From NCBI GenBank assembly GCA_017450485.1, contig JAFSTN010000033.1, forward strand, positions 1 to 64,000: a DNA stretch of 64,000 nucleotides, in the 5' to 3' direction. The notes beneath the pieces are model-generated. The model made no database searches. It saw nothing but the letters and a program-made list of their open reading frames with translations, and was not told where the DNA came from. The translations under genes were made by a program, and so were the position numbers. Below are positions 54,277-64,000 of the stretch, in pieces (position 1 is the stretch's first letter; the number at the start of each line of letters is the position of its first letter). Source of the stretch: Lachnospiraceae bacterium. GTDB taxonomy: Bacteria; Bacillota; Clostridia; Lachnospirales; Lachnospiraceae.

Positions 54277-56274
54277 ATGAAAACATTTTATGTAGACATT
54301 CAGGCTTCAAAGGATGGCAACGGAACGAAAGATATGCCGTATAAGCATATCAATGATGCCGCAAAAGTGGCAAAACCCGGTGATGAGGTAGTGGTAGCCC
54401 CGGGTGTATACAGAGAGTATGTGGATCCGGTATATGCCGGTACTCCCGAAGCCAGGATCACATACAGATCTGAAGAACCTCTGGGTGCTGTGATCTCGGG
54501 TTCCGAAGTGCTTACAGGATGGAAAAAGCATAAGGGAAAGGTCTGGACCGCACGTGTGAACAATTCGGTGTTCGGATCATATAACCCTTATACCACTCGT
54601 GTGTACGGAGACTGGTATTTTGCTCCCGATGTGCGTCATACCGGTTCTGTGTATCTGAATGATCTGGCCATGTATGAGACCATATCTCTTGAAGAGTGTA
54701 TCAAGGGGGATGCCGATAAATATGCATGGAACAAAGAGGAATCCCGGTTTAAATGGTATTGTGAGCAGGATGGAGACGAAACTGTTTTCTATGCAAACTT
54801 TCAGGGCAAGGATCCCAATAAGGAGACTGTGGAGATCGCAGTGCGCAGAAACTGCTTCATGCCCTCCAAAATGGCCATAGGCTATATAACCGTCAGCGGT
54901 TTCGAGATCAAGGATGCCGCAACCACATGGGCACCTCCCGCCGCATATCAGGACGGGATGATCGGACCTCACTGGAGTAAAGGATGGATCATCGAAGACT
55001 GTGAGATACATAACAGCAGATGCTGCGGAATATCTCTGGGCAAATATCTGGATCCCGAGAATGACATGTACTTTACTGTCAGACGTATCAAGAGCCCCAC
55101 TCAGATGGAGAGAGATGCCGTATGCCGCGGTCAGTATCACGGCTGGCTCAAGGAAAAGGTCGGAAGCCATATAGTACGCAGATGTCATATCCATCATTGC
55201 GAGCAGACCGGTATAGTCGGCCGTATGGGAGCGGTTTTCTCGACGATCGAAGACTGCCATATCCATCATGTTTGCAATTCTTCTCAGCTGGGCGGAGCCG
55301 AGACTGCGGGTATCAAGCTTCATGCCGGTATCGATGTGACCATTCGCAGGAATCATATACATAACTGCATCATCGGTGTATGGCTTGACTGGGAAGCTCA
55401 GGGTGCACGTGTATCTCAGAATGTCATGCATGATAATCACAGGCCTGCCGGAACCGAGCAGGGGCCGGGAGCCATGTTTAATTCAGATGTGTTTGTAGAA
55501 GTCGGCCACGGACCTACTCTGATCGATAACAATCTCCTGATGAGCAAACAGTCCATAACCATCCCCAGTGAAGGTATCGCCGTACTTCATAACCTGATCC
55601 TGGGCGGATTCGGACTTATCAATTCCGGTGTCGACAGTATAGTTAACGGACAGAGAGAGCCGAGATATACGCCTTACCATATCAGACACAGGACCGAAGT
55701 CGCCGGATTCATGACCATACTTCACGGAGATGACCGTATCTACAACAACATCTTCATCCAGACATATCCTGCCGAGGATAAAAAGAAAACACCCGCAGAT
55801 GCGGATTATACGATGGCCGGAACGAAGGCTTTCGATATATTCCCGACATACGAAGAATGGCACAAGCCTTTTGAAAAGGGCGCCGATCCGGATATGGGTG
55901 GTCTTGCCGAAGCTCATTTCGGACATCTGCCCGTATGGATCGATGGTAATGCATATTTCAACGGCGCCAATGTATACAAGAAAGAAAAGAATAAGTTTGT
56001 TGACAAGACCTCCAAAGTTAAAGCAGAGATCACCGAAAAGAACGGCAAGTATACATTTAAGACCAATGTATATGATCATCTGAAGGATTTCTGCGTGCCC
56101 GTGCTTTGTACCGATATGCTGGGTGTGGCGTTCGAACCGGAACAGAGATTTGAGAATCCCGACGGAACCGATATCACGTTTAACAGTGACATAAACGGTT
56201 CTCACAGAGGTCTGTCCACCATACCGGGACCTTTGGCAGAGGGGACTTCATCATCGGTTCTGTATACGTACTAA
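54277..56274 (+). CDS. GH120 beta-xylosidase
   Basis: A 665-aa right-handed beta-helix enzyme of family 120, known from the Thermoanaerobacterium saccharolyticum XylC enzyme (638 aa). Repeated NHIHNC-type helix strands are seen from about 230 to 470. The family's nucleophile motif is Asp371 in WLDWEAQG and the acid motif is Glu408 in VFVEVGHGP. No signal peptide is seen, so it probably acts on imported xylo-oligosaccharides. An insert (about 388-402, RPAGTEQGPGAM region) separates the two motifs further than I expect for the family. Confidence 0.85.
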   Translation: MKTFYVDIQASKDGNGTKDMPYKHINDAAKVAKPGDEVVVAPGVYREYVDPVYAGTPEARITYRSEEPLGAVISGSEVLTGWKKHKGKVWTARVNNSVFGSYNPYTTRVYGDWYFAPDVRHTGSVYLNDLAMYETISLEECIKGDADKYAWNKEESRFKWYCEQDGDETVFYANFQGKDPNKETVEIAVRRNCFMPSKMAIGYITVSGFEIKDAATTWAPPAAYQDGMIGPHWSKGWIIEDCEIHNSRCCGISLGKYLDPENDMYFTVRRIKSPTQMERDAVCRGQYHGWLKEKVGSHIVRRCHIHHCEQTGIVGRMGAVFSTIEDCHIHHVCNSSQLGGAETAGIKLHAGIDVTIRRNHIHNCIIGVWLDWEAQGARVSQNVMHDNHRPAGTEQGPGAMFNSDVFVEVGHGPTLIDNNLLMSKQSITIPSEGIAVLHNLILGGFGLINSGVDSIVNGQREPRYTPYHIRHRTEVAGFMTILHGDDRIYNNIFIQTYPAEDKKKTPADADYTMAGTKAFDIFPTYEEWHKPFEKGADPDMGGLAEAHFGHLPVWIDGNAYFNGANVYKKEKNKFVDKTSKVKAEITEKNGKYTFKTNVYDHLKDFCVPVLCTDMLGVAFEPEQRFENPDGTDITFNSDINGSHRGLSTIPGPLAEGTSSSVLYTY

Positions 56275-56286
56275 AGGGAGTTACGG

Positions 56287-57228
56287 ATGAATAAACATAC
56301 TATTTACTGGCATTTACCGGGATTCAGCGTTTTCTTTTATCTGAATCAGGTCATAATCCATATGCTTAATGAACATCCGGAGAAGTTCCGCGACGGATAT
56401 AAGGTCGGAAGTGTATACGGAACTTTTCCGGGAGCCATATGGAACGGCGGAAGAGCAGTATTCGGCATAACTTCTCATGGTGACATGCAGAAGGTCATAA
56501 AGACATACAACGATCTAGGTGTCCCCGTCAGATTTACCTGGACTAACTCGCTGATCGAAGAAAAGCATATATATGATACCTATTGCAATCTGATCATGGA
56601 GACAGCAAATAACGGCATGAATCAGGTGCTGGTCAACACATCGGTACTTGAAGACTATCTGCGTGATAAGTATCCGGATTTCAAATATATCTCATCCACA
56701 ACCAAGCGTCTGATTGCGATTGATGATGTTAAAGCCGAGCTTGATAAGACCGTTGACGGCGATCCAGCTTCAGATAAGGCGTATTATCTGGTTGTGCTTG
56801 ATTACGATCTGAATCATGATGAGAAGGTACTTGATGAACTATCCGGATACGCAGACAGAATAGAGATCCTGGCCGATGAGATATGCTTCCCGGGATGTCC
56901 CAAACGCAAGGCACATTACCGGGATGAGTCCCTGATGCAGCTTAATTATGAGAAAGGTGCTCCATATGACTGTCCGAACAAAAAGACGAAGCCCAGATTC
57001 GCCGAATGCATGAAACGGCCGGCATTTATATCCAACGATGAGGTTGGTGAATATGCCGGCAGATGGGGGTATCGCAATTTCAAGCTGGTGGGACGCGGAC
57101 TGCCACAGGAAATGGTCATTGATTCATATGTTTATTATCTGGTTAAGGAAGAATATCGTGAAGAGATTCTCGAAAAAATAAAAAAACAACTGAACAGACT
57201 GACGACTCATACCGGAGGTTCACGATGA
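56287..57228 (+). CDS. Cysteine-motif protein, copy 2 of a paralogous pair
   Basis: A 313-aa paralogue of the gene at 42473. It shares WNGGR (52-56), RFTWTNSL, Cys100-Asn101, VVLDYDLN and CFPGCPKRKAHYRDE with Cys200/Cys204. Cys229 or Cys241 is a possible fourth ligand. A paralogue beside GH120 and the next lipoprotein, and another in front of the exporter block, suggests it works with the xylan and transport genes. The function is not known. Confidence 0.62.
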   Translation: MNKHTIYWHLPGFSVFFYLNQVIIHMLNEHPEKFRDGYKVGSVYGTFPGAIWNGGRAVFGITSHGDMQKVIKTYNDLGVPVRFTWTNSLIEEKHIYDTYCNLIMETANNGMNQVLVNTSVLEDYLRDKYPDFKYISSTTKRLIAIDDVKAELDKTVDGDPASDKAYYLVVLDYDLNHDEKVLDELSGYADRIEILADEICFPGCPKRKAHYRDESLMQLNYEKGAPYDCPNKKTKPRFAECMKRPAFISNDEVGEYAGRWGYRNFKLVGRGLPQEMVIDSYVYYLVKEEYREEILEKIKKQLNRLTTHTGGSR

Positions 57229-58106
57229 AAAAGAAATTGCTTGAAAAAATGATGACGTTGTCCGTCATTGCAGCCATGACCGTAGCTTGCCTTGCCGGGT
57301 GCGGAAAAAACAACTCAGTGCCAGCGCCGCCGTACTTCGAAAAGGGTGTATATGCGAATTATACTGAAGGAGCAGAAGATACCGCCAGAACATATTTTTA
57401 TGTGTTTAGCGATGAGACATACGGTTACACCGCTGACGGGGCAAACAACGGTATAGGTCTTCCTTTTGATATTGAACAGACAAACGGCGCAGTGGAGTTT
57501 TGGTTCGGAGGATCCGATGAGGACTCCGAAGATACTCTTGTAATTACAGGTGCGGAAGCCGGAAAGGTAATGGGATATTTCAAGGATACGCCTGACCGTC
57601 CTATGATATTTGAACTATTGGAGGGTGAGGATCCCGATAGCTTCAGCGCCGAGAATTATGTGGCAGGCCCCGAAGACAGCGTCTATCATGATGCCAACGG
57701 CTGGAGCATCAGATATGATGCCAACAGATTCAGGATCACTCCTCAGGGTCCTCAGGTATATATCGTATATACGGGCGAGTCGGCCGGCACAAATATGATC
57801 ACCGTGACCTATACGGTGGATAATAATGCCGAGGCAGCGGTCAGAGAACTCGGAGAAAGCTGGGGAGATAATACCGAGTATTACGAAGGTGTTTTTCCGG
57901 GAACAGACGATGTTAAAGGTTACTGGGCAAGTCTGAATCCGGAAGAAGGGGGCTCCGGAATGTATGAGACAGCCATAGCAAGAGACTATATGGACGGCGC
58001 TATCATCTTTGAACTGACCGGACATATGGGCGAGGATGAAGAGATGAATATGGCGGTTTCGGACAGTATGGCAGGCATCATCGATTCCCTTACATGGGAT
58101 GAATAG
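57225..58106 (+). CDS. Hypothetical lipoprotein
   Basis: A 293-aa exported lipoprotein (LAGC, Cys26) of unknown function. It has no recognised domain. The segment after the lipobox is beta-rich and acidic; two similar-length halves (about 35-150 and 155-290) may be related domains. Its ATG overlaps the end of the previous gene. Confidence 0.7.
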   Translation: MKKKLLEKMMTLSVIAAMTVACLAGCGKNNSVPAPPYFEKGVYANYTEGAEDTARTYFYVFSDETYGYTADGANNGIGLPFDIEQTNGAVEFWFGGSDEDSEDTLVITGAEAGKVMGYFKDTPDRPMIFELLEGEDPDSFSAENYVAGPEDSVYHDANGWSIRYDANRFRITPQGPQVYIVYTGESAGTNMITVTYTVDNNAEAAVRELGESWGDNTEYYEGVFPGTDDVKGYWASLNPEEGGSGMYETAIARDYMDGAIIFELTGHMGEDEEMNMAVSDSMAGIIDSLTWDE

Positions 58107-58130
58107 CCTGGATAATAAAGGAGGGATCTT

Positions 58131-60563
58131 ATGCCTGATAATAAACCAAGAAGCAGAGAAAGACATGTTACCGGAAGCGGTACGGGAGGATTTAAGAAAG
58201 GAAGCGGACTCGGATCCGGCCCCGTAGGAAGCACGGGCGGACATGCAGGCGGACCGACCGGTGGACAAAGTTCAGGCGGCGGACATGGTCGTGCGGCCAA
58301 AGCCGGTGGCGGCAGCATGCTGCTGGTCATTATATTGATCGTTCTGTATATGCTTTTCAGTGGCGATGATTCTGATGATTCATATTATGGCTCTTCCGAC
58401 GATTACGGATACAGCACGGAGAGTTATGCTACCGATCCCGATACCAGCAACCTGATATCCGGACAGGGCGGCGGCTCATCATTTGTTAATGATTTTGTTT
58501 CCGATACTTACGGCGATTCGGATATATACACAGATAATGTATATTCAACCGAACCTGAGATGATCCCCACATCAGGAGGCGGTTCAGTAGATAACAGCGT
58601 TTCATCCGGAGCGAGAGACAAGTACACCAGGATACGCGGAGGCGGTCAGGATACCGTGACGCTCATGGTCTACCTGTGCGGTACCGATCTGGAGTCCCGA
58701 AGCGGCATGGCTTCGAACGATCTCGCCGAGATGGCCAAGGCGAAGCTGTCAGATAAGGTGAATATCGTTGTATATACAGGCGGCTGCAAGAGCTGGAAGA
58801 CTAGAGGAATAAGCAATAAAGTCAACCAGATATACCAGATCACTCCCGGCGGGATGAAGAGACTGGTAGAAGATGACGGATCGAAGGCCATGACAGATCC
58901 GGCTACGCTGTCCGGGTTCATTAAGTATTGCAGCAAGAACTTCCCGGCCGACAGGAACGAACTGATCCTCTGGGATCACGGCGGCGGAAGTGTATCGGGA
59001 TACGGTTATGATGAGAAAGAATCATATGCCGGATCGATGGATCTGTCTCAGATCGACAAGGCTCTTACGGACGGTGGTGTGAAGTTTGATTTCATTGGAT
59101 ATGATGCCTGTCTGATGGCTACCGCAGAGAATGCCATCATGCTCGATAAGCATGCGGACTATATGATCGCATCCGAGGAGATCGAGCCAGGTATAGGGTG
59201 GTTTTACACTAACTGGCTGACTCAACTGTCGGCAAATACCTCCATGCCCACGCTCGATATCGGCAAGAAGATAATAGATGATTATATGGGTGCATGTGCG
59301 GCCCAGGATTGCGGGCAGAAGATCACTCTGTCCATCGTGGATCTGGCTGAGTTTAATTACCTGGTTCCCGATAAGCTCGGTTCCTTCGGTCAGTCCGTAT
59401 CGGACATGATCAAGAACGAGGGCTATAAGACCGTATCCGATGCACGATACAGCTCCAGGGAATTCGGTCAGTCTACGGATATAGATCAGGTAGACCTTAT
59501 TGACCTTGCTCAGAATATAAATAATTCTGAAGGCAGAGCATTAACTGATGCTGTTAAGTCCTCTGTTAAATACAGCAGAAATTCATCCAGTATGAATTTT
59601 GCTCACGGTGTGGCCATCTTCTTCCCTCAGAATCAGAAGAGCCTGATCAAGAGGGCTAATAACAGCTTTGATCAGATCGGTGTAGACACGCGTTATCTGC
59701 AATGCATTACTGATACCGGTGCTTTTGCTACGCAGGCCTCACAGTCATCCGGAGGCGGTCTCAGTCTGCTCGGATGTTTGTTTGATGCATTCGTATCAGA
59801 CGGCAGAAGCCTGCCCGCCGATACGGTCGCTGACAGCGAAGAACTTGATTATTATGAAGACAATAAATCATTCGCCGATGATGTCGTATCCGATTTTGTA
59901 TCGCTTAATTCGGTCGAGACTGATGGTCGGTCCTGGTCGATAGACGGCGACGGCAACCCCTATTTTTCCATGACAGATGAACAGTGGGGCCTGATCCACG
60001 ACATCGATCTGAATATGTTCATAGATGACGGAGAAGGATTTATAGATCTTGGTCTCGACAATGTATTTACTTTTGAAGGGGATGACATGTATGCGGATAT
60101 GTCCGGTGCATGGCTCGGATTAAACGGACAGATCATGCCGTACTACCACAGTGATACATATGAGAACGGAGATGAATATACCATTACCGGTTATGCACCG
60201 TGCCTGTTAAACGGAGTCAGATCCAAGCTCATCATAGTCTTCGATAATGCTCATCCGGAAGGATATGTAGCAGGTGCCGTTGCTGATTATTCGCTTGAGA
60301 CTTCGGTACCCGAGGGAGCTACGGCGAAGAGTACTTTGGGTCTTAACAAAGGTGATAGGATCCAGTTTGTATGTGATTACTATGATTATGATTACAACTA
60401 TGATGACAGCTATAAGTTCGGAAATGAGATCACTGTTGATGAGAATCTTAAGGTCAGTGACGTGACCCTGGACAACCTGGATACTGTCATTACCTACAGG
60501 TTCACTGATATATATCAGGATGAATTCTGGCTGCCCAAGATAGTACCTTCGGATTTTGAATGA
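58131..60563 (+). CDS. Clostripain-family (C11) cysteine peptidase, membrane-anchored
   Basis: An 810-aa protein. A Gly/Ser-rich basic N-terminus leads to a membrane helix (about 62-77) and an acidic Ser/Asp/Tyr linker. The C11 domain follows: catalytic His283 in LWDHGGGSVSG and Cys327 in GYDACLMA, which fit the clostripain family that cuts after arginine or lysine. The last 280 residues (about 530-810) are beta-rich and not assigned. A zinc-ribbon was not seen. The protease would face outside the membrane. Its target is unknown; surface lipoproteins are possible. Confidence 0.85.
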   Translation: MPDNKPRSRERHVTGSGTGGFKKGSGLGSGPVGSTGGHAGGPTGGQSSGGGHGRAAKAGGGSMLLVIILIVLYMLFSGDDSDDSYYGSSDDYGYSTESYATDPDTSNLISGQGGGSSFVNDFVSDTYGDSDIYTDNVYSTEPEMIPTSGGGSVDNSVSSGARDKYTRIRGGGQDTVTLMVYLCGTDLESRSGMASNDLAEMAKAKLSDKVNIVVYTGGCKSWKTRGISNKVNQIYQITPGGMKRLVEDDGSKAMTDPATLSGFIKYCSKNFPADRNELILWDHGGGSVSGYGYDEKESYAGSMDLSQIDKALTDGGVKFDFIGYDACLMATAENAIMLDKHADYMIASEEIEPGIGWFYTNWLTQLSANTSMPTLDIGKKIIDDYMGACAAQDCGQKITLSIVDLAEFNYLVPDKLGSFGQSVSDMIKNEGYKTVSDARYSSREFGQSTDIDQVDLIDLAQNINNSEGRALTDAVKSSVKYSRNSSSMNFAHGVAIFFPQNQKSLIKRANNSFDQIGVDTRYLQCITDTGAFATQASQSSGGGLSLLGCLFDAFVSDGRSLPADTVADSEELDYYEDNKSFADDVVSDFVSLNSVETDGRSWSIDGDGNPYFSMTDEQWGLIHDIDLNMFIDDGEGFIDLGLDNVFTFEGDDMYADMSGAWLGLNGQIMPYYHSDTYENGDEYTITGYAPCLLNGVRSKLIIVFDNAHPEGYVAGAVADYSLETSVPEGATAKSTLGLNKGDRIQFVCDYYDYDYNYDDSYKFGNEITVDENLKVSDVTLDNLDTVITYRFTDIYQDEFWLPKIVPSDFE

Positions 60564-60584
60564 TCTCGGGGACGGACACAGATC

Positions 60585-61349
60585 ATGATACCCGATATCT
60601 GCGATAAGAGATGTTTTGAAGAAGCCAAGGTCAAAGTGCTGACAGGCAGTCATGATCCGCACGGTTTCGGTACTCTGGCCGAGAAGACCGTACATGCGGT
60701 CATGAAACAGTATTATCTGCCAAATGAAGATTATCACGAGGTTCCGATAGGAAACTATATCGCAGATATTTATACCGGAGATGAGATCATAGAGATCCAG
60801 AACGGCAATTTCGGACATATGAGGGATAAACTTGCGGCCTTTCTGCCGGAGTATCAGGTATATCTTGTATACCCTTTTCCTCATAAGAAATGGATCATCT
60901 GGATAGATCCCGAGACCGGAGAAACATCGCAGAAACGTAAAACTCCCGTAACCGGAAGCGTATATCATGCGCTTCCGGAGTTCTTTAAGATCAAGCAGTA
61001 TCTGAATGACCCCAATCTGCATATACGCGTACCTCTCATCGATATGGAGGAATACCGTCTCCTGGATGGGAAACGAAGGAAGAACAATCCGAAGATCGGT
61101 TCGCACCGTTATGACCGTGTACCTCTGGAACTGTATGACGAAGTCATTCTGGATGATATCAGGGATTATACGCAGCTGCTTCCTGTGGATCTGCCGGATG
61201 AGTTCACAGTGAAGGATATGGCGGAAGCTGCTCATATCGATAAGTATCTTGCACAGGAGACGCTCAAGCTTATGTATGATATTGGGATCCTGACGCGTGT
61301 TAAAGTAGGCCGGGTATATGTATATAGAACATTCGAGAGCGAGTGCTGA
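60585..61349 (+). CDS. Hypothetical protein, possible PD-(D/E)XK nuclease fold with winged helix
   Basis: A 254-aa cytoplasmic protein. Glu33, Asp61 and Glu70-x-Gln72 (in NYIADIYTGDEIIEIQNG) fit the E...D...EXQ pattern of a PD-(D/E)XK nuclease core, with Tyr/Val-rich strands following. The C-terminal 60 residues (about 190-254) look like a winged helix (TVKDMAEAAHIDKYLAQETL). The sequence pattern is seen, but nuclease activity is an inference. It starts 22 bases after the protease gene. Confidence 0.6.
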   Translation: MIPDICDKRCFEEAKVKVLTGSHDPHGFGTLAEKTVHAVMKQYYLPNEDYHEVPIGNYIADIYTGDEIIEIQNGNFGHMRDKLAAFLPEYQVYLVYPFPHKKWIIWIDPETGETSQKRKTPVTGSVYHALPEFFKIKQYLNDPNLHIRVPLIDMEEYRLLDGKRRKNNPKIGSHRYDRVPLELYDEVILDDIRDYTQLLPVDLPDEFTVKDMAEAAHIDKYLAQETLKLMYDIGILTRVKVGRVYVYRTFESEC

Positions 61350-61402
61350 TTATATTTCAAGTATGCTCCTGATATATAATTATCACTCGCGTTCTGTTTT
61401 TT
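61339..61402 (+). terminator. Possible terminator after the nuclease-like gene
   Basis: GCGAGTG (61339-61345) pairs with CACTCGC (61384-61390), and a run of T lies at 61397-61402. The left arm overlaps the stop codon and the loop is long (38 bases), so it is a weak candidate. Confidence 0.4.
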
Positions 61403-61486
61403 ATGCAATTCAGGTTCATTTGCTGTAGATTCACATTATGTAAACTATATGTAGTGCATATGCATAAAATAACATACAATATATAG

Positions 61487-61515
61487 TTGAACTGCCTCCG
61501 CACTTAATGTATGAT
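61487..61515 (+). promoter_or_regulatory. Promoter of carB
   Basis: TTGAAC (61487-61492) and TATGAT (61510-61515) are 17 bases apart. The start site would be near 61522. The inverted repeat at 61499-61532 spans the -10 region, so a repressor could act here. Box matches are seen. Confidence 0.62.
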
Positions 61516-61532
61516 ATATAAGGTTAAGTGCG
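61499..61532. promoter_or_regulatory. Inverted repeat CGCACTTAA...TTAAGTGCG flanking the carB -10 box
   Basis: Perfect 9-bp arms at 61499-61507 and 61524-61532 surround the -10 box, with a 16-base spacer. The arms lie between -35 and -10 and over the start site, so a leader hairpin is unlikely and an operator is more plausible. Confidence 0.55.
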
Positions 61533-61570
61533 AGTTTTATTATATTCTTACATATAAAGGGGAGAAAACG

Positions 61571-64000
<2,430 letters not shown>

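Noticed and set aside
60207..61235. Minus-strand open frame of 342 codons spanning the end of the protease and the nuclease-like gene
   Set aside because: Ile/His/Arg-rich antisense translation with no motif; both + strand genes have proper starts and domains.
61499..61540. Intrinsic terminator ahead of carB
   Set aside because: The 9-bp stem followed by AGTTTTATTAT looks like one, but TTGAAC-17-TATGAT places the start site inside it, so the left arm is probably not transcribed with the right.

Overview
The window reads as the chromosome of an anaerobic, plant-fibre-degrading Firmicute, most likely a rumen or gut Lachnospiraceae of the Butyrivibrio/Pseudobutyrivibrio type. This is inference, from AGGAGG-type ribosome binding sites, a tRNA-sensing T-box leader, many Gram-positive lipoproteins and a large xylan locus. 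No rRNA, tRNA, CRISPR array, integrase or transposase was seen. Genes are dense and almost all on the + strand; the exception is one AraC-type regulator.

Region 1 (1-11949) is a tryptophan operon. A promoter and a T-box leader with a probable UGG specifier precede trpX-trpY-trpZ (tryptophan ABC importer), then a TrpB2-type enzyme, trpC, trpF, trpB, trpA, trpD, trpE, trpG and a NUDIX hydrolase. Uptake and biosynthesis therefore appear to sit under one tRNA-Trp-responsive switch. The gene order is permuted relative to the usual trpEGDCFBA.

Region 2 (12039-21487) holds leuC and leuD, the isopropylmalate isomerase subunits. About 6.4 kb separates them, encoding a tandem AAA+ ATPase resembling the ATPase of extracellular contractile injection systems (Afp15 type), a 206-aa-class small protein and a 1170-aa protein with hydrophobic segments. 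A membrane/coiled-coil protein follows leuD, and a strong terminator closes the block. This is one of the two best candidates for an undescribed system.

Region 3 (21513-61349) is a plant-polysaccharide locus. Predicted cytoplasmic enzymes are the GH8 exo-oligoxylanase, two GH43 enzymes, a carboxylesterase and a GH120 beta-xylosidase. Predicted exported enzymes are a GH5 lipoprotein and a GH10 xylanase. An AraC regulator diverges from a long transport locus: a 984-aa membrane-anchored binding protein with extra beta-sandwich domains, two permeases, an NHL-repeat protein, a YIP1-like membrane protein, a DUF5696-like membrane-anchored protein, two more permeases and a lipoprotein binding protein. 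Next come a cysteine-motif protein, two efflux-type adaptors, an FtsX-like permease and two ABC ATPases, one with an AbrB-like tail. A second copy of the cysteine-motif protein, a lipoprotein, a clostripain-family protease and a possible nuclease-fold protein end the region. The likely flow is extracellular cleavage by GH10/GH5, import by the two ATPase-less importers, and intracellular trimming by GH8, GH43, GH120 and the esterase.

Region 4 (61487-64000) is a promoter with an overlapping inverted repeat, followed by the first 810 codons of carB, which runs off the window.
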